DNA from: Candidatus Binatia bacterium
GTDB lineage: Bacteria; Desulfobacterota_B; Binatia; UBA9968; JAJDTQ01
NCBI GenBank assembly: GCA_022827045.1
Contig: JAJDTQ010000068.1
Coordinates: 1-15,543 of the forward strand
Length of the DNA: 15,543 nt
Direction: 5' to 3'
The notes beneath the pieces are model-generated. The model saw only the letters and a list, made by a program, of their open reading frames with translations, was not told the DNA's origin and searched no databases. Shown piece by piece: positions 1-7,027 of this stretch; the stretch's first letter is position 1, and each line of letters starts with the position of its first letter. The position numbers were made by a program, and so were the translations under genes.

Positions 1-129
1 GCCTATGAGAAGCGGCGCATCGATCGCACCTTCGCCAACCTGAACCGGAAGGCCCGGACTCTCGGCTACCGGCTTGTCCAGGCCGCCGTCAACGAAGAAG
101 TACCCAACGGCGCACCGGCAGCGGCTTAG
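1..129 (+). CDS. 3' end of an unidentified gene (possible transposase tail)
   Basis: Frame 1 is open from the window edge to a TAG at 127-129 and gives 42 residues. The first part is basic (EKRRIDRTF, then LNRKARTLGYRLVQ) and the end is Ala-rich (NGAPAAA). The basic 'RKA..LGY.LV' pattern recalls the C-termini of some transposases, but the fragment is too short to assign a family. It could equally be the tail of another DNA-binding protein. The next gene, on the opposite strand, ends only 29 bases downstream. A short imperfect stem between them (AGAGGG at 137-142 with CCCTCT at 155-160) may help end transcription from both sides. The upstream part of the gene lies outside the window. Confidence 0.45.
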   Translation, partial: AYEKRRIDRTFANLNRKARTLGYRLVQAAVNEEVPNGAPAAA

Positions 130-158
130 TTACTCAAGAGGGTCAGGGAGGACTCCCT

Positions 159-1004
159 CTAGGCCCGCTCAGCTCCCAGGCAGTACTCGGCGATCTCGCG
201 GTAGGTGGGTTGCCAGAGCTCGCTGCGGTGCCGGTTGGCGTATTCGATGATGCGCTCGAAACCGATGGCGAGATACGGCCGGCCACCCAGCTCGGCGTGG
301 ACGCAGGCGTCGATCATGCCGGGCCGGCCTCGCCTGGCCTCCTCGTAGATGAAATCGAACCCGTCCTTGAACCCGGTGAAGAACGTGCCGGCGTTGCCCA
401 GCCCGTTGCCCCAGGCGCGCCAGTCGTTGGCGTACCAGGTCTTGGGGATGACGCAGATGCGGCGGCCGTTGACCGACGCGACGTAGGGGACATCGTCGTC
501 CGACGGGTCCCCGGACCACAGGTAGCCCGCTTCGGCCAGGAGTCCCAGGGTGACGTCGGTATGGTGCCCGCCCGGTCCGAACCAGCCCACCGGCCGCGTC
601 CCGGTGATGTCCTCGAGGATACGGGTGCAGGACTCGATCTCCTCTTTCTGCTGCCCCGGGTCGAGCTCCACCATGCTGACCTCGTTGGTGGTGCCGTGGC
701 CGGCGATCTCGTGACCCGCTTCGTGCAGCGCGCGCACCGCGTCCGGCCATTTTTCCGCCGCCAGCGAGTTCACCAGCACCATGGCCCGGACATCCTGCCG
801 CTCGAGGATCTCCAGGATCCGCCAGATCCCCACGTTGCCGCCGTACTCGGCGTGGGAGAGGGAGCTGTGGTTGACGTCGATGCGCGGGTCCATCTTGAAG
901 CGGCCGGTCTTGCGGAACGCCTCCAGGGCCACGCTGAAGGTGCAGCAGACGAGCTTGTCGTCGGGCCATCGGATGGTGCGTCTGTCAAGAGAGTCCTGGG
1001 CCAT
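159..1004 (-). CDS. Polysaccharide deacetylase (NodB fold) family protein, PuuE-like
   Basis: The product is 281 residues with a NodB-homology fold throughout. Family proteins remove N-acyl groups from sugars or hydrolyse small amides; the PuuE branch handles allantoin. Visible landmarks are GHEIAGHGTTNE (about 97-108), the TRPVGWFGPGG segment (about 136-146) that resembles the PuuE-type 'RPVGWxxxR', and a late conserved His in VHAELGGRP (about 235-243). The usual first motif with paired Asp is replaced by CTFSVALEAF, and the second motif reads HGTTN rather than HxxxH, so the metal site looks reduced. No signal peptide is seen, so a cytoplasmic small-molecule substrate is more likely than cell-wall glycan. 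Two ATGs are adjacent. The SD AAAGGAG (1011-1017) is 3 nt from the one at 1007 and 6 nt from the one at 1004, so 1004 is chosen. It lies downstream of the acyl-CoA dehydrogenase on the same strand. The substrate is unknown. Confidence 0.85.
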   Translation of the reverse strand: MAQDSLDRRTIRWPDDKLVCCTFSVALEAFRKTGRFKMDPRIDVNHSSLSHAEYGGNVGIWRILEILERQDVRAMVLVNSLAAEKWPDAVRALHEAGHEIAGHGTTNEVSMVELDPGQQKEEIESCTRILEDITGTRPVGWFGPGGHHTDVTLGLLAEAGYLWSGDPSDDDVPYVASVNGRRICVIPKTWYANDWRAWGNGLGNAGTFFTGFKDGFDFIYEEARRGRPGMIDACVHAELGGRPYLAIGFERIIEYANRHRSELWQPTYREIAEYCLGAERA

Positions 1005-1064
1005 CATTCGCTCCTTTCGGCACTATGCGCCGCGGGACCAAGGCGGCCGTACCGGTAGTGCCCT

Positions 1065-1094
1065 GTAGGTGGTTAGCCGAAGGCGTAACCCGAC
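1065..1094. repeat. REP-like palindrome with GTAG head
   Basis: A 30-base unit begins GTAGGT, continues with GCCGAAGGCGTAACCCGAC, and matches the unit at 6910-6941 except for a two-base deletion and one substitution. The GTAG head followed by an imperfect hairpin is the classic REP layout. It lies between the minus-strand acyl-CoA dehydrogenase and the deacetylase, where it could affect the mRNA downstream of the dehydrogenase stop. Confidence 0.65.
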
Positions 1095-1119
1095 ACCGCT
1101 CCGTCGCGGCGCAAATCCA

Positions 1120-2229
1120 TCATGCCGCCCGGGACGACAGTTTTGCGTAGCGCTTGCGGTGCCAGGAAGCGTTGCCGTACTGGGACGACAGGGCCATGGC
1201 CCGCCGCAGGTATAGACTCGCGTCGTATTCGTCGGTGAAACCGATGGCGCCGTGCATCTGCACCATGGACTTGGTCACCGACAGGACGGCGTCCGAGGCC
1301 CGCGCCTTCACCGCGGCCACCATGGCGCGGTTGCCGCGACCCTCGTCCAGGGCGGCGCACACCTGGTAGACCAGCGAGCGCGTCAGCTCGATGTCCACGT
1401 GGTCGTTGACGGCTCGGTGCTGCAAGGCCTGGAACGAGCCGATGGGGCGGCCGAACTGCTCGCGCGTTCCCAGGTAGTCCAGCGCCAGCGCCAGGCCCTG
1501 TTCCATGATCCCCAGCATCTCGGCCGACGTCCCCAGTAACACCAGGTCGAGGGTGGCCGCGGCGACCTCCGTGCCTCGCGCGCCGGCCGCGATCACCGCG
1601 TCGGCGGGCACGGCCACCTCCGTCAAGGCAAGGGCGGCATGTCCGGTGCCGTCCACGCGACCGCGTTGCACGATCTCCAGCCCGTCCGCCTCGCGCGGAA
1701 CCAGGCACACCACGGTGCCGTCGCCGCTGCGGGCGTTTACGATGAATCCGTCGGCAGCGGCCGCACCGGGAACCGCGCCGGTACCGCCCGTGATCTTGAA
1801 GCCGCCGCCCGCGGGTGCGGCCTGGACGCGCGCGCCTTCCGGATCCTCGGCGGCCGGGTCGTGAAGCGCGGGCAAGATGATGGAACCGCCGCCCATCAGT
1901 TCCTCCAGGGTCGCGCCCATGGCCTTGGGCCCCGAAGCGAGGGCGCGTGCCGACGCCATCACCGCCGCGATGGGTTCTGTCATGAGGCCCCGGCCCGCTG
2001 CTTCGAGCACCAGCGCCGCCTCCGTGGTTCCCAGCCCCAGCCCGTCCCGCGCTTCCGGCACCAGCAGCGCGAGCCAGCCAGCTTCCGCCACCACCGCCAG
2101 CCGGGCCGGATCGAAGCCGTGCTCCGTGTCCCGCAACTCCCGGAACCGGGCCGGGCCGGCATGCCGTTCGATGAGCTTGTCCGCGCTCTCCCGAAGAATG
2201 GTCTGTTCCTCATCGAGGACGAGTTCCAT
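1120..2229 (-). CDS. Acyl-CoA dehydrogenase, small/non-catalytic-type subunit (PimD-like)
   Basis: The product is 369 residues, the usual acyl-CoA dehydrogenase length. The N-terminal helical domain (1-110) starts MELVLDEEQT. A middle beta domain follows (about 115-215), then a C-terminal helical domain with the FAD/dimer motif TREQFGRPIGSFQALQHR (255-272) and MHGAIGFTDEY (325-335). Catalytic Glu is not seen at either usual place. The segment aligning with the isovaleryl-CoA dehydrogenase base reads LVLLGTSAE, and the C-terminal 'YEGT' region reads SSQYGNAS. In alpha2beta2 dehydrogenases such as ChsE pairs or PimC/PimD one subunit lacks the base, so this is probably the partner of the large subunit at 4665-5825. 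The start has an AAAGGTGA ribosome site (2234-2241) overlapping the stop of the ligase gene. Only four bases separate the two genes, so translational coupling is likely. Confidence 0.9.
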   Translation of the reverse strand: MELVLDEEQTILRESADKLIERHAGPARFRELRDTEHGFDPARLAVVAEAGWLALLVPEARDGLGLGTTEAALVLEAAGRGLMTEPIAAVMASARALASGPKAMGATLEELMGGGSIILPALHDPAAEDPEGARVQAAPAGGGFKITGGTGAVPGAAAADGFIVNARSGDGTVVCLVPREADGLEIVQRGRVDGTGHAALALTEVAVPADAVIAAGARGTEVAAATLDLVLLGTSAEMLGIMEQGLALALDYLGTREQFGRPIGSFQALQHRAVNDHVDIELTRSLVYQVCAALDEGRGNRAMVAAVKARASDAVLSVTKSMVQMHGAIGFTDEYDASLYLRRAMALSSQYGNASWHRKRYAKLSSRAA

Positions 2230-2233
2230 TGAG

Positions 2234-4441
2234 TCACCTTTCCCGTGTTGAACAGGCCGCTCCCGGCCCGACCACCGCAAGCGCGTCCAACGCCAGTCCC
2301 CCGGCGCCCTTGGGGAGCACCAGGAAGGGGTTGATGTCCAGGCTCTCGATAACGTCCCCGGCCGCGGCCGCCAACCGGCCCAGCGCCACCAGCGCTTCGA
2401 TGACGGCGTCCCGGTCGTAGGGCCCCTCTCCACGGTAGCCGTCTAGCAGCCGTCCGACGCGAGTGGAGTCGATGAGCCTCGCAGCGCCCGCGGGGGTGAT
2501 CCCCGGCGGTCCGAAGGCTACGTCCTGTACCAGCTCCAGCCACACGCCGCCGGTGCCGAACATGATCACCGCGCCCATCTCCGGGTCCCGCTGCATGCCC
2601 AGAACCAGTTCCAGTCCGGCCGGCGCCATCCTTGCCACCAGCCATCCTTCCAGACGGATGTCCGGGTCGTAGGCCCCGACGTTACGCATGATGTCCCGGC
2701 AGGCGTCCTGCACGGCGGTCGCATCGCCGACGTTCACGCGCACGGCGCCGGCGTCGCTCTTGTGCGTGAGGTCCGCGGCAGCTCCCTTCACCACCACCGG
2801 ATAGCCGATGCGTTCGGCCAGGTCCTTGGCTTCCTGCTCGGTGGCCGCCAGCCCCTCCTCGATCAAGGGGACCCCGAAGGCGTATACCAGCTCCTTGGAC
2901 TCGGGCTCGGTCAGTGGGAACGCCGTGGTTGCGCCCGCGGCCCGCTGCCGCAGCAACTCGACGCGCGCCGTCACGGTATTCGGCAAGGCCGGCGCCGGCA
3001 CGGTCTCCGTCTCGCGGCAGCGCCGCCGGTAGTCCATGACCGCGCGGATGGCGCGGAACGCGCGCTCTGGCTCGTTGAGGCAGGCCATGTGCGGGAAGCG
3101 GCGCCGGGCGGTACGGCTGAACTCCGTCAGGTCATAGGACGCCGGGGAAATGAGGGCGAAGGGTTTGCGATCGGCTCCCAGAAGCTGCTTGTCGATGGCC
3201 TCCATAGTGGCCAGCACCCTCGCGGCGCGGCGGCGGTTGGCGTCGTTGGCGCCCTCGTGGGGCGGCAGGTCCTCCTGGAGCACCACCATGTCCACGCCGG
3301 GGTCGTTGTAGACGGCGTCCACGACCTTGAGGGCGTCGTCCAGCGGGCGGTTGGTGAGGTAGCCGTTGCCGTCCAGGGGGTTGCTGATGGGTTGGGCCTC
3401 GCCCAGGAGTTCGCGCAGGCGCGCCCGGGTCTCGGGCGCGAACTCGGGCAACGGCACCCGGTGCCGGTCGGCCGCGTCTTCCGCCAGCCCGCGCACGCCG
3501 CCGGAGTAGACCAGCCCGCCGACGTTCTCGCCGCGGGGCTCGCTGGCGTGCAGCAGCATGTCGATGACGTTGACGGCGCCGTCGGCGCTCTCCACGCGGA
3601 TGACGCCGGCGGGACCGGCCACCGCGTCGAAAGCTTCCACCCGGCCGGCCAGGGAGCCGGTGTGGGACAATGCGGCGCGGCGGCCGCCCTCGGACACGCC
3701 CATCTTGAGCACCACCACCGGCTTGCCTGCGTCGCGGGCCATGCGGCAGGCGGCGAGGAAGTCTTCGGCGCGGCGTACCGCCTCCACCAGGCAGAAGACT
3801 AGGCGTACTTCCGGGTCGGTGACGAAGTAGCTGATGTAGTCGGCCGTGATGAGTCCGGTCTCGTTGCCGCTGGTGATCACGTAGCTCACGTCGATGCCGC
3901 GCTCCATGAGGGTACGCGCGATGCTGGGCGTGGTGGTGCCGCTCTGACCCACCATGGCCACGGGGCCGGGCACCAGTTCCTGCACCCGGTCGTCCGGCAG
4001 GGTCAGCAGGCGGGCGCGGGCCGACAGGTTGCCGAGGCAGTTGGGTCCGGAGATGGCCAGGCCGGTCTCGTCGATGGCCTCGCGCAGTTCCGCCTCGAGC
4101 ACCCGGCCCGCGTCGGTGCCCGCCTCGGAGAAGCCGGTGGCGTAAAGGGTAGCGCTGCGAGTTCCCATGGCCGCGGCCTCCCGCAGGATGCCCGGAACGC
4201 TGGCAGCCGCCCGCATCACAACCAGGTGGTCCGGCACCGTGGGCAGGGAACGCAGGTCGGGGAAGCACTCCACCCCCCAGATGCGCTCGTGGTTCGGGTT
4301 CACCGGGTAGACCGGGCCGTCGAACTCGAAGCGGATCAGGTTGGCGAAGATCCGTGCCGTCCATCCGGAGGGATTCTCCCTCGCCCCCAGGATGGCGACG
4401 CTGGTGGGATTCAGCAGTGTGGCGACCTTGTCGGTGCTCAT
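2234..4441 (-). CDS. NDP-forming acyl-CoA synthetase (acetate--CoA ligase, ADP-forming type), fused alpha-beta
   Basis: The product is 735 residues with both halves of ADP-forming acetyl-CoA synthetase in one chain. A CoA-binding Rossmann domain comes first (about 8-135; VAILGAREN at 15-23, GPNCLG at 132-137). Two ligase/CoA domains follow, with the likely phospho-histidine H260 in LSHTGS. A C-terminal ATP-grasp domain (about 510-720) contains YPVVVKG and LTHKSDAGAV. The enzyme should make an acyl-CoA from acid, ATP and CoA through a phospho-enzyme, or run in reverse. Acid specificity cannot be read from sequence. It heads a minus-strand operon with an acyl-CoA dehydrogenase, which suggests activation of an acid that is then dehydrogenated. 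No SD precedes the ATG, and a good promoter lies so close (-10 at 4458-4453) that the mRNA is probably almost leaderless. The frame stays open upstream to 4813, but that part reads through a repeat and is not family-like. Confidence 0.93.
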   Translation of the reverse strand: MSTDKVATLLNPTSVAILGARENPSGWTARIFANLIRFEFDGPVYPVNPNHERIWGVECFPDLRSLPTVPDHLVVMRAAASVPGILREAAAMGTRSATLYATGFSEAGTDAGRVLEAELREAIDETGLAISGPNCLGNLSARARLLTLPDDRVQELVPGPVAMVGQSGTTTPSIARTLMERGIDVSYVITSGNETGLITADYISYFVTDPEVRLVFCLVEAVRRAEDFLAACRMARDAGKPVVVLKMGVSEGGRRAALSHTGSLAGRVEAFDAVAGPAGVIRVESADGAVNVIDMLLHASEPRGENVGGLVYSGGVRGLAEDAADRHRVPLPEFAPETRARLRELLGEAQPISNPLDGNGYLTNRPLDDALKVVDAVYNDPGVDMVVLQEDLPPHEGANDANRRRAARVLATMEAIDKQLLGADRKPFALISPASYDLTEFSRTARRRFPHMACLNEPERAFRAIRAVMDYRRRCRETETVPAPALPNTVTARVELLRQRAAGATTAFPLTEPESKELVYAFGVPLIEEGLAATEQEAKDLAERIGYPVVVKGAAADLTHKSDAGAVRVNVGDATAVQDACRDIMRNVGAYDPDIRLEGWLVARMAPAGLELVLGMQRDPEMGAVIMFGTGGVWLELVQDVAFGPPGITPAGAARLIDSTRVGRLLDGYRGEGPYDRDAVIEALVALGRLAAAAGDVIESLDINPFLVLPKGAGGLALDALAVVGPGAACSTRER

Positions 4442-4452
4442 GGCAGTGGGGG

Positions 4453-4482
4453 AGTATAGGCCACGGTTCCGGCCAGTGGCAA
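4453..4482 (-). promoter_or_regulatory. Sigma70-like promoter for the acyl-CoA synthetase operon
   Basis: Reading the minus strand, TTGCCA (4482-4477) is followed after 18 bases by TATACT (4458-4453). This is the best sigma70-like pair seen upstream of the gene. A start about seven bases past the -10 would fall near 4446, about five bases before the ATG at 4441. That fits the missing SD and predicts a leaderless or nearly leaderless transcript. Confidence 0.5.
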
Positions 4483-4507
4483 CTTTGCGGGCCTCCCGCC
4501 CCGTACC

Positions 4508-4605
4508 GTCATTCCGGCGAAAGCCGGAATCCAGGAGGGAGGGGGCGGGGAGTCGCTCTCGTCTGCCCCTCCGGACCCCTGGATTCCGGCTTTCGCCGGA
4601 GTGAC
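4508..4605. repeat. Inverted pair of REP-like palindromes (BIME-like)
   Basis: Two 28-base arms (4508-4535 and 4578-4605) are reverse complements with one mismatch. Each begins GTCA-TTCCGG or GTCA-CTCCGG and contains its own small hairpin, CCGGC-GAAA-GCCGG (GNRA tetraloop) on one strand. A 42-base GC-rich spacer separates them. It lies between two divergent genes, so it is upstream of both start codons rather than at gene ends, where REPs usually sit. The same unit begins again at 15524. It may influence supercoiling or divergent promoter activity, but it could be a neutral insertion. Confidence 0.8.
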
Positions 4606-4664
4606 GCGCCGTGAATGCCGGTGCCGTCTCGCACGGCGCAGCCCGATCTGCTAGTTTCCGCTGC

Positions 4665-5825
4665 ATGAGCACCATCAGCTTCATCGCCGACACCAAGGAG
4701 GACGCGGCTTTTCGCCAGGAGGTCCGGAGCTGGCTGGAAGAGAATCTGCCGCCGGAGCTCCAGGGGTGGTCCACCCGGCCGCCGCCGGAATTGATCCGGC
4801 CGTGGCAGCGCAAGCTCTACGACCGCGGCTGGATCGCGCCCAACTGGCCCAGGCAGTACGGCGGCATGGACGCCACCGTCAACCAGCAGTTGATCCTCCA
4901 GGAAGAGTTCGGACGGGCTGGCGCGCCGGTGCTGTCGCGGCAGGCGGTGGGGCACATCGGGCCGATCCTGATACGCCACGGCACCGAGGAGCAGAAGGCC
5001 GAGCACCTGCCCAGGATGCTCTCGGGGGAGGTGTTGTGGGCTCAGGGCTATTCGGAGCCGGGCTCGGGGTCCGACCTGGCCAGCCTGCGGACCCGGGGCG
5101 AGATCGACGGCGACGAGCTGGTCATCAACGGCCACAAGATCTGGACCACATGGGGCCACCACGCCGACTGGATGTACGCGCTCATCCGCACCGACCCGGA
5201 CGCGCCGCGCAAGCAGTTGGGAATATCCATGGTGCTCATCGATCTCGGGACGCCGGGGATCACCATCCGTCCCATCAAGACCCTGGCCGACGACGAGGAG
5301 TTCGCCGAGGAGTTCTTCGACGACGTGCGGGTGCCGCTCACCAACGTGGTGGGTAAGCTGAACGACGGCTGGCGCGTGGCCAAAGCGCTGCTGGACTCGG
5401 AACGGCTCGGCAACGCCAACCCGCAACTGGCGCTGGACATCCTGGACCGGGTGCGCAAGGTGGCGCGGGCCACGGGCGCGGCCGACGATCCGGTGTTCCA
5501 GGACAGGCTCACGCAGGCCGAGCTGGACGTGCTGGCGCAGTCGGCCGTCTTCGCCCACGCGGTGCAGATCGCCCGGGCCGGCAAGGAGATCGGCTCCGAC
5601 TCATCCTTCATCAAGATCGTGTCCACCGATATCGTGCAGCGTATCGCCGACCTGCTGCTGGAGGCGGCCGGCGAGCACGGCCCCGAAACAGGGGCGCTGG
5701 AGACGCCGGACGGCCCGGTGGACGTCTCGGTGATGTGGCGCGAGGTCCGGCGCATCTCCATCTACGCCGGCACCAGCGAGATCCAGCGCAACGTCACCGC
5801 CAAGCGAGTGCTGGGACTGCCGTAG
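4665..5825 (+). CDS. Acyl-CoA dehydrogenase, large/catalytic-type subunit (PimC-like)
   Basis: The product is 386 residues with the complete acyl-CoA dehydrogenase fold. Visible are the N-terminal helical domain (RQEVRSWLEENLP at 17-29), YSEPGSGSDLASL (129-141) for flavin/substrate binding, NGHKIWTTWGHHADW (155-169), and the C-terminal IYAGTSEIQRN (366-376). The MCAD-type base at the 'YEGT' position is Ala here. Instead E246 in LLDSERLGN aligns with the isovaleryl-CoA dehydrogenase/ChsE4-type catalytic Glu, so this should be the active subunit. The long loop 341-360 (ETGALETPDGPVDVSVMW) is typical of this subfamily. The minus-strand subunit at 1120-2229 lacks a base and is the obvious partner, although it is transcribed divergently. 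ATG 4665 is chosen because MSTISFIADTKED is family-like. A GTG at 4611 is in frame, but its extra residues come partly from sequence next to the repeat. The SD is weak. Confidence 0.92.
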   Translation: MSTISFIADTKEDAAFRQEVRSWLEENLPPELQGWSTRPPPELIRPWQRKLYDRGWIAPNWPRQYGGMDATVNQQLILQEEFGRAGAPVLSRQAVGHIGPILIRHGTEEQKAEHLPRMLSGEVLWAQGYSEPGSGSDLASLRTRGEIDGDELVINGHKIWTTWGHHADWMYALIRTDPDAPRKQLGISMVLIDLGTPGITIRPIKTLADDEEFAEEFFDDVRVPLTNVVGKLNDGWRVAKALLDSERLGNANPQLALDILDRVRKVARATGAADDPVFQDRLTQAELDVLAQSAVFAHAVQIARAGKEIGSDSSFIKIVSTDIVQRIADLLLEAAGEHGPETGALETPDGPVDVSVMWREVRRISIYAGTSEIQRNVTAKRVLGLP

Positions 5826-5886
5826 GAGCCTGTCCGAGTAGTCGAATCGTAGCGAGAGGCACAGAAGTCCATTTGCCGGTCTCCGA

Positions 5887-5922
5887 CCCCCTCTCCCTCT
5901 GGGAGAGGGTTGGGGTGAGGGG
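5887..5922. repeat. Palindromic repeat, CCCTCTCCC-hairpin family, copy 1
   Basis: A perfect stem CCCTCTCCC/GGGAGAGGG with a TCT loop is followed by TTGGGGTGAGGGG. Copy 2 at 6991-7025 is identical except for one base (T/C) and the last base. The unit is a widespread bacterial repeat whose chance translation on the other strand reads PHPNPLPEGEG. It sits 61 bases after the acyl-CoA dehydrogenase stop and could stabilise the 3' end or attenuate transcription before the glycosylase gene. It has no U-tract, so it is not called a terminator. Confidence 0.75.
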
Positions 5923-5976
5923 TTTTGATGCAGGCTGTTTCGCGGGGATGACGATCCCAAGGGTTCAAGAGCCAGC

Positions 5977-6885
5977 ATGCCCGAGCTACCGGACGTTCAG
6001 CTTTACATCCATGCCCTGGAGCCGCGGGTCGTGGGCGAGACCCTCGAAAAGGTCCGGCTCGCGAGTCCGTTCCTGCTCCGGTCCGTGGAGCCGCCCATCG
6101 ACCAGGCGGAGAACCGCAAGGTCCTGCGGCTGCGCCGGCTCGGCAAGCGAATCGTCTTCGAGCTGGAGGACGACTTCTTTCTCATCTTCCACCTGATGAT
6201 CGCGGGACGGTTTCGCTGGCGCCCGGCGGGAGCTCGTATTCCCGGCAAGCTGGGCCTTGCGGCCTTCGACCTCTCATCGGGGACCCTGGTCCTCACCGAA
6301 GCCGCTTCCATGAAGCGCGCCTCGCTGCATCTCGTGTGTGGCGCCGGGAACTTGGGGCAGCACGACCCTGGCGGCATCGAGGTGCTGGAGTGCAGTCTGG
6401 ACGACTTCCGGCGCATGCTGGTGAGCGAGAACCATACGCTCAAGCGTTCCCTCACCGATCCGCGGCTGTTCAGCGGAATCGGCAACGCCTACTCCGACGA
6501 GATTCTCCACCGCGCCCGCCTCTCGCCCATGAAGCAGACGCGCCATCTCGACGACGCGGAGATCCAAACACTCTACATGGCAGTGCGGGAGGTGCTTCAG
6601 GACTGGAGCCGGCGGCTCATCGAGGAGACCGGCGACGGCTTCCCCGAGAAGGTGACGGCGTTCCGGCCGGGCATGGCCGTGCACGGGCGCTACCGGGAGC
6701 CATGTCCCGAGTGCGGCGCCCGCGTGCAGCGAATCCGCTATGCCGCCAACGAGTGCAACTACTGCGCCCGCTGCCAGACCGGCGGCCGGCTCCTTGCCGA
6801 CCGCTCGCTCTCGCGTCTCATGAAGAGCGACTGGCCCCGCACCCTGGAGGAGTTGGAGGAGATCCGGATAGAACGAAGCCTCTGA
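5977..6885 (+). CDS. Fpg/Nei-family DNA glycosylase (formamidopyrimidine-DNA glycosylase-like)
   Basis: The product is 302 residues of a bifunctional base-excision repair enzyme that removes oxidised bases and nicks the abasic site. The start is fixed by the obligatory N-terminal MPELP: P2 is the nucleophile and E3 the acid. K57 in RLGKRIVF matches the conserved Lys. The H2TH region is present at about 155-185, with GIGNAYSDEIL including N170. The zinc finger is C243-X2-C246-X16-C263-X2-C266. Differences from canonical Fpg are the middle region (VLTEAASMKRASLHL in place of the usual 'D.RkFG') and about 35 residues after the last zinc Cys, ending in an acidic LEELEEIRIE stretch. It probably belongs to a divergent Fpg/Nei subgroup, so lesion preference (8-oxoG, FaPy or oxidised pyrimidine) is uncertain. 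It follows the dehydrogenase after 151 bases with a repeat between them, so it is not clearly in one operon with it. Confidence 0.93.
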   Translation: MPELPDVQLYIHALEPRVVGETLEKVRLASPFLLRSVEPPIDQAENRKVLRLRRLGKRIVFELEDDFFLIFHLMIAGRFRWRPAGARIPGKLGLAAFDLSSGTLVLTEAASMKRASLHLVCGAGNLGQHDPGGIEVLECSLDDFRRMLVSENHTLKRSLTDPRLFSGIGNAYSDEILHRARLSPMKQTRHLDDAEIQTLYMAVREVLQDWSRRLIEETGDGFPEKVTAFRPGMAVHGRYREPCPECGARVQRIRYAANECNYCARCQTGGRLLADRSLSRLMKSDWPRTLEELEEIRIERSL

Positions 6886-6909
6886 AGGGGAGGTGCGGAC
6901 TCGAAGCGT

Positions 6910-6980
6910 GTAGGTCGGGTTGGCCGAAGGCGTAACCCGACTCCGCCCCTGTCGGATTACGCTTCGCTGATCCGGCCTAC
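6910..6980. repeat. BIME-like pair of GTAG-headed REP units
   Basis: The left unit (6910-6941) runs from GTAGGTCGGGTT to AACCCGAC and contains an 8-bp stem GTCGGGTT/AACCCGAC. The right unit (6951-6980) ends CCTAC and is an imperfect inverted copy: its reverse complement starts GTAGGCCGGAT and ends TAATCCGAC. Both ends therefore carry the REP GTAG signature pointing outward. It lies just after the glycosylase stop, between convergent genes, the usual REP location. Confidence 0.75.
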
Positions 6981-6990
6981 GAAGCTCTCG

Positions 6991-7025
6991 CCCCCTCTCC
7001 CTCTGGGAGAGGGTCGGGGTGAGGG
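6991..7025. repeat. Palindromic repeat, CCCTCTCCC-hairpin family, copy 2
   Basis: This is nearly identical to 5887-5921, with a 9-bp stem and TCT loop. It sits directly before the stop codon of the minus-strand methyltransferase and 105 bases after the glycosylase stop. Two REP-type elements are therefore stacked in this convergent interval. A bidirectional mRNA-end or attenuation role is plausible but unproven. Confidence 0.75.
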
Positions 7026-7027
7026 CG

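Noticed and set aside
4442..4813. In-frame N-terminal extension of the CoA ligase to 4813 on the minus strand
   Set aside because: The extension reads through the inverted repeat and has no family-like residues. MSTDKVATLLNPTSVAILG at 4441 begins the CoA-binding domain correctly, and a promoter lies at 4453-4482.
5762..5978. Small minus-strand frames containing PHPNPLPEGEG
   Set aside because: This peptide is the chance translation of the CCCTCTCCC repeat and is not a real protein.
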